Part shown: piece after piece, positions 12,501 to 24,168 of the stretch
How positions within the stretch are numbered: the first letter of the stretch is position 1
Layout: every line of letters begins with the position of its first letter
NCBI GenBank assembly: GCA_027625915.1
Contig: JANTQA010000023.1
Span: forward strand, 9,548,001 to 9,612,000
Length of the DNA stretch: 64,000 bases
Source: Anaeramoeba flamelloides
Lineage: Eukaryota; Metamonada; Anaeramoebidae
Reading direction: 5' to 3'
Program-made: the position numbers and the translations under genes
The notes under the pieces: generated by a model
Seen by the model: only the letters and a program-made list of their open reading frames with translations
Told to the model about the DNA's origin: nothing
Database searches by the model: none

Positions 12501-15500
12501 ATTAAACAAAAATTAGAATGTATTGGGATCTATCCTGATTTTATACTCTGTGAGTGTTGAAATGCGATATATTAATAAATAAAAATCATTTAAAAGGATT
12601 CTCAATTGAAGGATATGAAAAATATAGCAAATTTTCGTATTTTAGAGGGTTGTGAATGAAAAGATTTATTGCTCAAAAACTTTTTGAAATTTCCAAGCAA
12701 AAGAAGGCAAATTGAAAAGAAATTGATGATTGCCTCTTACGAATCTACTTAATATTCAAGTATATTTCTGCAATTTTCCTAAACTCCATAATATTGCAAG
12801 ATGGGTTGGATGGCTAGATTCGTCAGTGAGTTTTAATTTACAAACCTTTTCAAGGTAAATTTCGAATTTGAATCGGAAGAAAATGGTTTTTCCATTCTAA
12901 AAAATATTGAAAAAATAACCTAAATTTTAAAATTTTAGAAAGATTTCTTGACTCAGCATTTTTTTAAAGTCAACAGATGTGTTGCTAGTCTTAAAATTAA
13001 TATTTGCATGCCATAAAATTTGGATAACCTATAAATCAGATACATGCAAAAAGTGTAAAATCCAAAAAATACACAAAAAGTTATCAAAAACTCTATAAAA
13101 TGGTTTTTTTTATGTGTGAAAGGTGTGTTTTTTGTAAAATTGGAAAAAGATTTTTTCGGCAAAAAAAAGACAATAAATACTGTTATTTTCCAATTAATAA
13201 ATGAAAATTTTTATTTCAAGTTTTCAAATTTCTTCTGAATTATTAAGAAAAAAACACAAATATCAAAAAAATCGATTAGTAATGGCATTTCTGGTGATTT
13301 CGGTAAGCTTTGTTATTGAAGTTTGGGATAAAAATATAATTATGGATAATTCGTTTTGGAGCAGTAATTAAAATAAAGAATTAAAATGATTTAGGCTTGG
13401 TTTTTATATTAGACTACACTATGTCTTCTACTCCGAGAGCTCCTTCTCACTTTCAATTTTCTGGTGAGCTGTAAGAAGGGTATTTGTTTGTGAGAAGGAT
13501 CGCCTTTTTCTAGGCACGCCCATAGTTGCTTTCCATGAAATGCGTAAATAAAAAAATGAATTTTACATCCACAAAACATCATAAGCCCACTTGGAAATTG
13601 TGTATACTCCTTAAACCCTTAAATCAAGCACTTATTCTGTAATTTAGAAAATTTCGTACTTTAAACACACGAAGAAAATCTTCTAAATCACCTTCTTTTT
13701 GACGAGGAAGCGATTTAATTTAATAAACTTTAATCTTTTTTCGCTTTAATCCAAATCATAATGAAATTTAATGGCCAATTTATTCACACAAAGTAAGCTC
13801 CTCACTAAAAAGAAAAGTTATTTACTCGCTTTGTGTATCATTTTTTTGGACATGGTTTGCCTGTCCCCGCCTTGAATAGATTTGATAAATGGTTGTGGAA
13901 ATCGAATGTGAGTTGCAATGAATTTATTATTACCTTACTGGTATTTGAATTTCAAATGAAATCAACTATTGCTCTCAACCTTTCATCTTTAAGTTTTGGT
14001 TTTTCTCTTTGAGTTGCTATTTTAAACCAAAGAAAATGTCACAATTTCGAATATTGCCAAAGGGTTTCTTCAAATATACGAAAAAGATTTAATTTATTAC
14101 ATTGTCTTAAAGATTAAAACAAGTTCCTGAAGCCAAAAGTAATACTGATAAATTGCAATTTATTTTTGGAAATTTTTACTTGATTTTCCTTTTTGAAATT
14201 TTTATGCTCAACCTTGAATAAAGCATTTTTTGAAGTCAAGTGTTAAGAAACTCTGTAAAATTAGTTGTTCTTCAAAATACTCTTTGTCAGGTACTGTTTG
14301 ATAAGAAACAGTTCATAGATTTGTTCAAATGGAAAATTGAACTAAAAATTTTTTGAAATTTACGAGAATTTATCAATAGAACTGAAATTTTTTTCCCTTA
14401 AAAAATTCAATTACCCTTAAAGTAAAAGCATTTGACGCAAACAAGACCAACAAAACCAGGGTATTCTTCTATTAGGTTTCTATTTGTCTTGTTTCCATTC
14501 TGAAGTTTAATTTTTTTTTTTTTTCTTTTTTATTTTTTGTCACACAGATCTCTGAGAGAAACAAATGAAAGATTAAATTCGTCTTTTTATAATAAACACT
14601 ATATTTTTATTAAAATCCCTTCATCAAATAGATTTGTGATATTTGCTTGAAAAAAAAAAAGTATCAATCTTTTTTGGTTGACTGAAAAAAAGAAAAAAAA
14701 TAATAACACAAAAAATTCAAACAAAAACACATACTTTTTGTAAAGAGTTATTTTTGTCATAACGCTGAAGAATGTTCAAAAAATCTCTGAGAGGCTTTGA
14801 ATTCTGCGAAAATCTTTGCTTAATTTTGTTGACATAATCAATCATTTTGTTTTCATTTAAGGCTATCCCATCTTTCTGAGAAGAACGGAACTGATCAGAC
14901 GGCGGCAGAAATATATTGAATTTTAAAACCAAGTCATAGTTCCCTTGAAACATTGTCTTAATTTTGGTAACCATTATTTTTGTTGGGATTTTTTCATCTT
15001 TAAAATCCCTCATTAATTCCTTAAATTTTGAAAAATTTTCTGGTTGATTCTTAAAGTACCTATAAATAAATAAACGTGTGTAGGCGGGGTAGAACCAAAC
15101 AAGAAAAATGAATGAAAAATTGTAACAAAAAAAAAAAAAAAAAAAAACAATTTATGGTTTGTTTGTAATTAAATAAATATTTGCTTCTTTGTCCAAAGAA
15201 AAACTTTCAAAACTTACTTTTTAACTTGACCAAAATATTCAATTGCTTGATTTAGCTCTTCTTCTTTAGATTTTTTTAAAATTGAATTCTCATTGATGTT
15301 CAGGCTCATGTTCATGTTCATGTTTGTGTTCGTGTTCAGGCTCATATTCATATTCACGTTTGGGATTTCTAGTGGGATTTGAGAATTTAGTGGAAGAATT
15401 GTTGGGTAATTGTACATTGGAAGAAAAGGGGTGGAGTTTTGGTAAGGATCAAATTGTGGGTTTTGATGAAAATTTGGAAAAGATAAATATTGTGGTATTT

Positions 15501-15720
15501 GAGTTAAAGGACCATGTAGTCGGGGATAGTGCAGTGGCACCATTGGCGAAATTTGTGAAAAATGGCCAAGCGGTGGGTTGTTTGTACTAAAATATGTTTC
15601 ATTAAATTGATTTTGGTTATAGTTTGTTGGTTTATTTTGTTGTATTTGGTTTGTTGAAAGATCTGTCATTTTTGAAAAAGAGTGAATACGTTCTGTTGGA
15701 AAAACTGTTGTTGAGTACAC
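5518..15720 (-). CDS. SIN3: SIN3 co-repressor (paired amphipathic helix protein), four exons
   Basis: Scaffold of the Sin3-histone deacetylase co-repressor complex in the nucleus. Exons 15720-15218, 15059-14735, 8936-8250 and 8136-5518 join with consistent phases (2, 0, 0) at GT-AG borders into 4134 nt, 1377 aa. Seen in order: PAH1 about 154-221 (AIEYFGQVKK...FNIFLPP, crossing intron 1), PAH2 about 240-301 (YVNKIKQRF...FLNILQRY | ICNEVSELFKEHHDLLEDF, split by intron 2), a PAH3-like block about 408-467, and the HDAC-interacting region from about 575 (YKCLPP, then EDQRYELDHL and the FEGLRINPPVTVHLLYTRFK block). A Lys/Glu-rich insert follows, then the Sin3 C-terminal domain near 973 (LFYGNQHFYRLFKLF...HERLLNAK). 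A long Asn run and K/E repeats are inserted. The charged front of the HDAC-interacting domain, with its conserved Cys-x-Gly-Arg part, appears shortened. Translation could instead start at the Met at 15669. Confidence 0.9.
8137..8249 (-). other. SIN3 intron 3 (113 bp)
   Basis: Donor GTATGG and acceptor AATATAG, phase 0 on both sides. Without removal, the frame meets a stop at 8102-8100. After splicing, the downstream exon opens with a DKNSS-Asn-rich stretch and runs in frame into the Lys/Glu-rich segment. Confidence 0.75.
10003..10271. repeat. Hairpin repeat cluster: two type-A palindromes around one type-B palindrome
   Basis: Type A at about 10003-10082 and 10190-10271: TTCTAGAATTCAAAAGAAT followed by a short centre and the reverse complement ending in a GGAAAA(A/C)CTAGGCACT motif. 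Between them (10115-10175) is type B, built on AATAAACTGAAAATTT and its complement AAATTTTCGGTTTATT-like arm. Both types recur elsewhere in the window. Non-coding. Confidence 0.75.
11640..11960. repeat. Dispersed repeat, copy 1 (partner at about 40000-40330)
   Basis: Shares an ordered series of blocks with 40000-40330 in the same orientation: GAAACAAAAAATGTATTATT, CCCTCTCTTCCTTT, GTTTTTAATAA, then near the end TTTCAAATTGAAAATAAAAT. Diverged, with indels; no ORF. Confidence 0.6.
15060..15217 (-). other. SIN3 intron 1 (158 bp)
   Basis: Donor GTAAGT and acceptor ATTTATTTATAG; it splits the first helix of PAH1. Joining gives GQVKKYFKNQPENF, a normal PAH1 sequence. Confidence 0.85.
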
Positions 15721-18700
15721 AAATTTAGTTGATTTGATAAGATTTAACCCAAAATTGAAAAAAAATAATTTTTCGAAAGAAGTCGCAAAAAAACAAAAAA
15801 CTTGTGTAAATGCAAAAAAAAAAATAAAAATGATTTTGTTTGGAATCCTTTAAGAAATGTAATTTTCAGTTTTTTGTTATTTTTGGTAAGTGTGTTGTTT
15901 GGGAAACCAAATGAAAAACCTTGGAAAAACCATTTTATTTTACATTTTCAACAGAGAAAAGTCAGATTAATTCTTGACAACCCAATTGAACATGTTGTAT
16001 CAAAATAAGAATTCATCGAACTAAAAGTTTCGGAATGACAAGAAAAAACAATATTTTGTTTTTTTACGTTTTGTTTGAGAATATTGCTTTGTTTCAATAA
16101 ATTCAACAATTTCTGTCAACAAGAACTTTCAATTAGGTTGTTCATTTTTTCACAAAGTACAAAATTTTCCCTTTTCTCGACCCAAATATAAGACAAAACA
16201 ACAAACTATATTTTGTCTCACTCTTTTGAGTTATTTCTAAAATGAAAACCAACTTTTAAAATTTCCTTCAAATATGATCCTGTTATGAATCCTTTTGGAT
16301 TCTTCCTTACTAAGTTTGATTTTTTTTTTTTTCAGGAAGTTCATAAGTTTTATTTAACAGGTTTCCTAATATTTTTAGTGAACTTCAAAGGTCGATTTTA
16401 TAGTAAGAAGGAATTGAAGAAGAAAAATAATGAATTGAACAACTCAAGTAGTTTGAATTGAAAGTTAAGATCAAATCCCCTTTGTAAAAAACTGATTCTT
16501 TCAGAAAAGTTGTTATTTATTTTCTTGTTTAAATGAACTAAAGAATGAGAATTAATATTATTAATCTAAGTTGAAATCACACTAGTTTATAGATGCCAGA
16601 ATTTTGGATAATATTTTTTAAACAAGACCATAATCAAACTATAAAATATTTGTTTCAAAATTAAAAGTGTATCTTTTTTTTTTCAAGAAGGTTTTAACAT
16701 TAAATTCTCCAAAAAACTTACAAATATACAATTTTATCGGTTGAAAAATCAATAGATCAAAATTTCCTTCAGCTTTCCACAAAAATTTTTTAAAGATCAA
16801 AGTAAAATTTAATATTTTAACTAAAGTTTATCTGCTTCATTATTCATTTTCCTTTTAGAATTGGGTATTTTGCTGATTGATTTTTTTGTTATTTTATTTT
16901 TTCTGAACGCTGTATGAAAATCCTTATCCCATTTTTTTCCAATTAACAGAAAGACAATTTGTTCACCTATTAAAGTTGTATGACTAAAAATAAAAAACCA
17001 AAAATGAAATATTAAATGAAAATTTTTATTTGAAAATTAGAGTATTTAATCAAATTTTTGTATATATAACAAAAACAAAAAATTTATTAAAAAGTAGAAA
17101 AATTGGGAATTAATTGTTAACAAATTCCAATGTTATTTCAAAATTTTCAGAATAGATCAACAAATTAACCTTCGAAATCGATTTAAACTTGGGTAAATTA
17201 TTCAATACGAAATAATTATTTATATGAATAAGAGAAAAAAAAAAAAAACACTCGTTGAAATTGATTCAGAATGTTTCTCTTCATGTTAAACACACCTATG
17301 ACGAATGTGTTTAAGCATTTAGTGGATTTTTTTTGATCCCAAAATTGTAAAATAAGTACCAAAACTACAATGAAACTTCAATTTAACCCCTCTTTTAATT
17401 TTTCATTTATTTTTTACAAAGCCAAGAAAAAAAATTTGAATACAGTTTATTTTTAATTTTTTCTCAAAGTTTTTTTAACTTAGCTAACCCCTTAAAATTT
17501 CCTAATCACTCTCAGGTTTCTTTTCTTTTATTTGTGATCGTTCGATTTACTGTTTATAATAAGTTTTTTTCAAATTTTCTTTTTTCTAACAACCAAAAAT
17601 GTTTTTTGATTTGAAAAAGATCAGCTTTACATCAAAATATGATTGTTTTTAAATAAAAGAATTGTGTTTTACACGCCATTTGGATTAAAAGGTGGAAAAA
17701 AAGTATACTTATTTATATATTAATTACTTGTTTCTTATCAGCAATTCAATTGTTTTGAATTTGTTATTTATTCATTTTTAAAACTATTATTGTTATTTTT
17801 TTTTCGATAAAGTTGGCTTTTATCGTTGAAATTTCAACAAATTAATCATTTTCCAGTCAAAGGGGACTATTTTTTATCGGTGGATGAATTACATATATTT
17901 AAAGCGTTTGTATCGATATTTGAAGAATAAAATTTAATGTTCGAAATTTCAAAATTTCAATCATTTTTTCTTATTTATGAACATTTGCTTTTTTTTTTCG
18001 ATTTTTTTTACAATCTTAATTCTTATAAAAATATTTTTTAGTGCAAGATCGGTACCCACTCAGTAAAAGCCCCTTATTTTAATACTTTTGAAATGATGGA
18101 AAGGATTGTAGAGAAATAATTTTGATTTCTATTGGAATTTTATTTAATCCCCAATTAGGGATTAAAAGAATAATAGTTGTTTTACTCGATGAGATCTCCT
18201 AAGAGTTTAAGTTTTTCAATGTTTAAGAAAATATATTGATTTTTTATTGTTTTTATCATTTCAATATCAACAATTCTTTAATATATATTATTCTGCTTAT
18301 TTATTATTTCTTATTCAAAGGTTAATTAACAAAAAATAATTGATATTTGAAAAAAAATATTGGACAACTTAAGTGTAACGAAGTTTATAAATAAGATAAA
18401 TATAAATATAAAAATAAAAAAGAAAAAATATATTAAAATATTTTTTTTTCAAAATTTGGTTAGAACCACCCCCCACGAATATTCAAAAATGTAAACTCTA
18501 TTCCACGAAAGGGGCCCAGCTAAAAATCAAAAATTCACTTTATTTTTAAGAATAAACCAAACTCAGATTGTTTAGAAATACGAGAAATAATATACTTTGA
18601 ATTAGAGTCAATAGTCATAAAAAAAGCATGAAAACACCATAAATTTCAAAAAAAAAAAAGGTTAAAATTATTTTTGGGTCCATTTCATTGAAATATCTCG

Positions 18701-19226
18701 TGTAAAATTCTTAATTTCTATAGGAAAATTAAAATAGTTGACAATAAGATTTTTTACTTGTAAATGTATGGATTTGAAAAAGAACATACAAATACTCACT
18801 TTTATTAAAGTTAATTTAGAGAATCAAACATTTTTTTTTCAAATTTGATTTTTAAAAAAGAATAAAAAAGAAAAAAAAAAATTAAAAAAATGAGAAAAAA
18901 TGTTCTTGATCTAAAACTTGATTATTTATTTTGAGAAGAATAATGAATTAAACTCAAAGAATATTTTCTATTTCTTCAGTAAAGCTGAGCTAATTTGACT
19001 GAAAAAAGAGTTTAATTTACTAAATATTTATATGGTATTTTCGTTAATCTAACTCCACAATACCCGCTGTTAATATATCAATATGCTACTTTAAAAGGTA
19101 TTGGTTTAAAAAAAAAAAAAAATCAAAATAACTCAAAAAGAAAAAACTTGTCAAAATTTTATTTTTTTAATGTCTCTAAAAAGTAAAATCAAAGTATTAA
19201 GTGGATGCTTTAAAAACTAAAAAAAA
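15721..19226. other. Intergenic between the SIN3 5' end and the SURF6 3' end, about 3.5 kb
   Basis: No recognisable gene. The first few hundred bases must contain the SIN3 promoter and leader, but I see no motif that defines them. About 18720-19000 holds a fragment of the repeat shared with 41380-42165 and 62580-63200. Confidence 0.5.
18720..19000. repeat. Dispersed repeat fragment, related to 41380-42165 and 62580-63200
   Basis: Contains ACAATAAGATTTTTTACTTG, an A/G-rich simple tract, and then AATGAGAAAAAATGTTCTTG, in the same order as the copy at 62820-63110 and the left arm at 41388-41690. Confidence 0.5.
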
Positions 19227-19802
19227 TTATTTTTTTCCTCTTGTTTTTTTTTTTTTCAAATTGACTTCTCTCTTTTTCATTCTCTCTTTTTGCTCCTTTT
19301 TTTGTTGTTTGTTTCTTTCGTTCCATTTTTTTTTGCTCTTTTCTTTCTTTTTTTGAACTCTTTTCATGGTCTTTTTGATTCTTTTAACGTCATCCTTAAC
19401 TTTAACACCCTTCACTTTCTTAAGAGCATTTTTCATTAATTTTGATTTCACGTCTTTATCTAGATTCATGCCATCACCGTTTTTAATTTTATTTTGAATT
19501 TGTTCTGCTTCTTTTAATTGAGATTTCAAGGATCTCTTTTTGACATCTGTTTTATTTTTTTTTCCAAAGTCAATTTTTGAAAATTTCACACTGCTATGTC
19601 GAGCTTGATAATCCAACCTATCTTGAATTTTTTTCTCCTTTTTTGCTTTTTTGATCTTTTTAGCCTTTGCAATCATCTTTAATTTATGTTGTCTCTTATT
19701 TTTCTCCTTTCTCTTTTGATTTCGGGAGAGTGTGTCTTTTCCTTCTTTTTCGTTTGAGTTCTTTTTACCCACTGTTTTCTTTAAGTCCTTTTTACCACCC
19801 AT
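19227..19802 (-). CDS. SURF6/RRP14 family ribosome-biogenesis protein, compact form
   Basis: 191-aa, highly basic nucleolar-type protein. Seen: a Lys/Arg-rich N-terminal half, the block SSVKFSKIDFG (about 70-80), then the family core at about 117-165 with ALKKVKGVKVKDDVKRIKK, KKWNER and a closing KMKKREVNLKKKK-like helix. This is the SURF6 C-terminal domain, known in yeast Rrp14 and animal SURF6 to take part in early 60S/40S maturation. The protein is shorter than animal SURF6, which has a long poorly conserved N-terminus. I start at the first Met (19802), which gives MGGKKDLKK. The frame stays open about 20 codons upstream without another Met, so an upstream exon cannot be excluded. Single exon, ends in TAA, AT-rich UTR on both sides. 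Confidence 0.8.
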   Translation of the reverse strand: MGGKKDLKKTVGKKNSNEKEGKDTLSRNQKRKEKNKRQHKLKMIAKAKKIKKAKKEKKIQDRLDYQARHSSVKFSKIDFGKKNKTDVKKRSLKSQLKEAEQIQNKIKNGDGMNLDKDVKSKLMKNALKKVKGVKVKDDVKRIKKTMKRVQKKKEKSKKKWNERNKQQKKEQKERMKKREVNLKKKKTRGKK

Positions 19803-22800
19803 TTGCTTTCTTTTTCTTGATGGTTGTTGTTTGCCTTTGTTTTTTTCTTTAGTTATTATTATTATTATTATTTTTATTATTGTTTTTATTTTGAATTAAT
19901 TATGAGAATTATAATTGAAAGATAAAAACCAATAAAACAATTTAGCGGTTAATAAATAATTAAATATTAATAATAGATGTGTTAATATTTAATTATCATT
20001 TTTAAAATAGTGAAAACAAAACGTTTTAAAAAGTATCTCAAAAAAAAAAAATAAATAAATAAAAATAAAAACAGTTTAAAAGAACAAATAGAACAATATA
20101 TTGAGCATTTGTTAAAAGTATTTGGTTTCAATTTTTGAAAATGATTAAAAATAAAACACAGTATTTGCTTTCCAAATACATACACTCCTTACATTTAAAT
20201 TTATTTCATGAAAACAAAATTTGCGTATCAAAATTAACATACAAAAAGTTTATTCAAATAAAATGAAATGTATTTATAAATTCATTTCATTTTAAAAGAT
20301 TTTGATATACTAGTATTTGAATTTTAAAGAGGAAAAATTGTTTTTATTATCAGAATTGGTATTTGTAATTACTGTTATTTTTAAATTCTAAAAAAAAATG
20401 AATTTTGTCTTGTAAGTTTAATAAAGAAGTGTGGAATTCAATACAACTAAATCCCCTATTAAATAAATTTAAATTTCATCTCAAAGTTCAAAAATGAAAA
20501 GATTCCTTTTAATCAGATAATTTCACTTTTTAATTGATTTGTGATCATGTTTTTAACATGCCAACTCATTGCAATGTAAATGATTTTGAGAAAGTGAAAT
20601 AAATTTTTTTTTTGTTTAAATGGAAAATTACAGTAAAATAATTTTCATTTTTAATGAGTCTATAAAAATCTTGTTGTTTTTTCTTGTGATTAAAATAATT
20701 TATTTTTGAGAGCTAGATAAAAAAATTTTTAATTTATTATTATTATGCAAAAAGAAGTGTAATTAATAAATCTAAATTTCCCTATACTTTTATTTTCCTT
20801 TCTAGATAATTTAAGTGTAAAATCATAGAGTTTACGATTATTAATTAACATAAATAATTTTAAACTCTTACGGTTCAAAATTATTTTATTAAAGTTTAAT
20901 TTCTTTTTAATTTATTTTGAAATATTAATCGATCATTTTCATCGGAATTCACACCCAGAAAAAATGATCAATAAAAAAATTTTCATTTATTAATCGTTTT
21001 CCGAAGATCTTTTGTTTTTTAATTATTGACTCTTTTTCAAACAAAAGGACACACCTCTCAAATCATCAATACTATTGAATTTGATTGTTAATAAGATAAT
21101 TACTTATTGATGATTTTCATTTTAATTATTCATTTTTTCATTTTTTTATTTATGGATATTGAACAGTTGGAAAATAATATAAAAAAACAAGATAAGAAGA
21201 AATCATTATGGAAATAATCTGCCAGTATATAAAAATGGAAACAGTATAAGTTTGATTTCGAATGAGCTAGAAATAGGAATTAAGAAAGACCATTCTTGGA
21301 TTGATGTATGGAACAAAGAAAAAAGAAAATATTATAAAAAAAAACATTCCAAAAAAATACCCAGATGAATTAAAGCTTTATATTGAAAATGAGACTTTAA
21401 AGAACAAAATTTTGACGTGTAAAGAGTTATCAATAAAATGTAAAGAACTTTTTATCAATTCACCTTGTTCAAAGGCTTTTATCGATTTATAATTTTTTTT
21501 CTCTTTAATTTACAAAACGAGATTTCTCATTTTAAATAAAAGTGCACATAAAATTTTAAAATATTTAATTTTAATTGTTATTGTTTTGTTTAAATGAGTT
21601 TTAAATATTCTATTGAGTGTTTTTTTTTTTTTATGTTTTAAAGAGTTTCTTATATTTTAGAATGATACTACAATTAATTTGATTTGATTATGAATAATTC
21701 TTGAAATTTTCTGTGGATTTTTATTTGAAAAAGAGTTTAGTTGTGATGGAATATATTTGGGGAAATTGAAATAAAATTTTTCATTTATAATTATCTCATT
21801 ATTAAACGTGTCAGAATTTTCACTTGAATTTTTTGTTTTTTCATTTACTTAGAACCTGTATTCCAAGATATTAATTTACCTTTTGTTTTTTTATTATTTA
21901 TTCCATATGCTTTTTAGATAGCTTTCAGATAGATTAATTTAATTTAATTTTTTTTTTTTTTTTCGTTAGAATGGTAACTGTATATGTATACAGGAATAGA
22001 ATAAAAAAAAATGATGAGATGAGATGAACAGTTTTCCCCATTTAAAATTCAAAAACTAGTATTAACATTCCATAAAATAATTCTCAAATTGGTTTTAATT
22101 GTAAAAAGATAGTTAAAAGGAAAAATTTTCAAATATTCTTCTTCTTATTTTTCACTGATCAGTAAAGATATCTGGAATTGAAATTCTCCAAACTTGATTA
22201 ATAACTATTGTTAAAGCCTTAAAGCCAATTTCACATTAATGGGGAAATCAAAGCAACAAAAAATTCCAAAAAATTAAATTTTACTGATTTTTACATTAAA
22301 AAATCCCAAATTTTTGGAAAATTTAACATTTTTAAATTTTGATTTCATTTAATGTTTTGAATTCTATTTTAATTCTAATAATCAATCTAATTTTTGTACT
22401 TGGTTTTTTTCTTTTAAAATGAACAAAAAGGCAGCACAGTAAAAAAAATATTGGGAAATGATAATTTTTACTGGACTTTTTACAATTAAAATCGATTTGA
22501 GTATTTTTTTTTCAATTTGAAATTTTTTTAAGGAATAGTTAATCGGAAAATGATAGTGATAGAGTTGTTTTAAAAACAGTGTGATACAAAAGATTTTAAT
22601 ATAATCCTGAAAATAGTTTTAAGTTTGAAAACTGTTTACAGAAACTTTTTTAAAGCTTTTTTTCAAAGAAATATAAAAAAAATGAAAATATTCTCAATTT
22701 TGTTAGGTATTTTGTTAGTTTGTATTGGTTTTCAATTAAGAACCCCCTTTCACCTTTTAAAATTAGATGACAGTAATTATCAAAATGAATTTTAAGTAAT

Positions 22801-24168
22801 ATTTCTCAATTCACTTTTAAAAATAGGGAAATGAAATGACAATTTTTTTTTTTAGAGAGAAAATAAGATTATAAGGAGTTTGGCCTCAGATCGCTAATTT
22901 CTGATTTCATCATGAATAAAAATAGTTTTCACGAATTTAATAATTATTACTGCAAATATCTTTACAAACTCAAAAAATAAAGATACAATTTTATTCTGTT
23001 ACAAAAAATCTAAATAATAAATTATCATTTAAATTATTTTTACAATTTTTTTTAATGTTTATTGAGTTTTTAAGTCATTTTCCAAAGCATTAATTAAAAC
23101 CAAAGATTTTTTCTCAATTTATTACAAATTTTTTTTTTTTTTTGATTCTCACGAATTTGTCCATTATCGTGAGTTTTGAATATTATCAGAAATATTTCAG
23201 ATTATCGGCAAAAAAACTCAAATTGACCAAAATCTACATTACTGTGAAAAGATAAATTAATCACTAATTTGTCGGTTTGTAATGAAAATTCTAATATTGC
23301 TGATAATCCCTAATGAAAAGGGGAGTGGGATATTTTTTTCATCTTGAAAATTCTAATACCAATAAGTTTTAGAAGAGGAGGCCAAAATTGTTCTGATAAC
23401 TATATGAAATTCGTGTGCCAGAATAAAAACATTTAAAAACTATTAAATCCTAATTCCCATATTTTAGATTTGATTTTATCTCAAAAGTTAAAAAAGGAAT
23501 AGTCAATTTAACAAGATCAAATTTTTCTTTTTAATTGATTTCTGAGAGTGTTGTGTATTTTCATAATGGTAGTGTTGAAATACTATTTTGGGAAATTAAC
23601 CACATATTTTTCATTTATTAAATGAAAAATGATCGTAATGGCAAACTCACTATCAAATAGTCATTTTGTTTTGATCTTTTTATGACTTGAATTCGGGGAA
23701 TGTGAAAGTATAAAAAAAAGTTTTGTTGTAATTTTAAAAGAACATATCTAAAAAGAAAGCTTGACTATTTACCTTGTTTTTCAACTATAAACTTCATTTG
23801 GTTTATTGTGTAGGCTTTTGTTGGATCATACTTTTTTTTTTTGTTTTTTTTTTTAAATTCGTAATTGTTGAAAAGAAAAAAAAATTCATCATAATTTGTT
23901 AAAGGGTACTGATTATATAAAATGTCAAATAACCAAGAGGAGTAAAGATGGGTTGTAGTGTTGTTTTTTCAGATAGAATATTTCCTGCATTAAAAAATTC
24001 TTTTTGATTTTATAACAAGATTTTTTTACTTAATTTCTTTTCAGAATGACAAGAAAAAAGAAAGTTTTGTTATTCGAAGCGAGCCGATCAAAAACACACA
24101 CTAAAGCGAATTCTAAAATCATTTTGGTTTTAACGAACTATTAGAAGAATTGTTTTTTTTTTTGTTTT
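19803..24168. other. Intergenic, about 4.4 kb, one decayed ORF
   Basis: Apart from the frame-broken HTH-like ORF at 21152-21492 I find no gene. Long A/T tracts and ATT/TTA simple repeats; nothing else stands out. Confidence 0.5.
21152..21492 (+). pseudogene. Frame-broken ORF with an HTH-like segment, possible transposase remnant
   Basis: Three overlapping reading frames follow each other. A Met start at 21152 (MDIEQLENN) runs to about 21209. A +1 shift then gives NGNSISLISNELEIGIKKDH...WIDVWNKEKRK to about 21365. A further +1 shift gives KYPDELKLYIENETLKNK and CKELSIKCKELF before the TAA at 21492. The middle segment reads like a helix-turn-helix of transposase or Tc1-type N-termini (short residue pattern S-I-S-x-I-S-x-E-L-x-I). 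No DDE domain follows. The decay is seen; the transposase identity is inference from a short pattern and could be wrong. Confidence 0.4.

Larger units (their letters stand above)
8937..14734 (-). other. SIN3 intron 2 (about 5.8 kb)
   Basis: Donor GTATGTG and an acceptor with a strong pyrimidine tract ending TTTTTTATATAG. It is placed because PAH2 is split exactly here: helices A-B end at residue 276 and the rest of PAH2 resumes at 277, phase 0 on both sides. The intron carries hairpin repeats (10003-10271) and dispersed repeats (11640-11960, 13160-13270, 14200-14420). A somewhat less AT-rich stretch at 13400-14000 shows no gene I recognise. Confidence 0.75.

Noticed and set aside
12953-13162. 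69-aa minus-strand ORF with hydrophobic middle
   Set aside because: Inside SIN3 intron 2, no homology pattern, hydrophobicity follows from T-rich codons.
13400-14050. Less AT-rich patch in SIN3 intron 2 as a possible snRNA or other ncRNA gene
   Set aside because: No U1, U2, U5 or U6 core motifs, no tRNA-like arms, and no clear structure.
15324-15590. 88-aa plus-strand ORF
   Set aside because: Antisense shadow of SIN3 exon 1, whose identity is supported by the PAH1 join.
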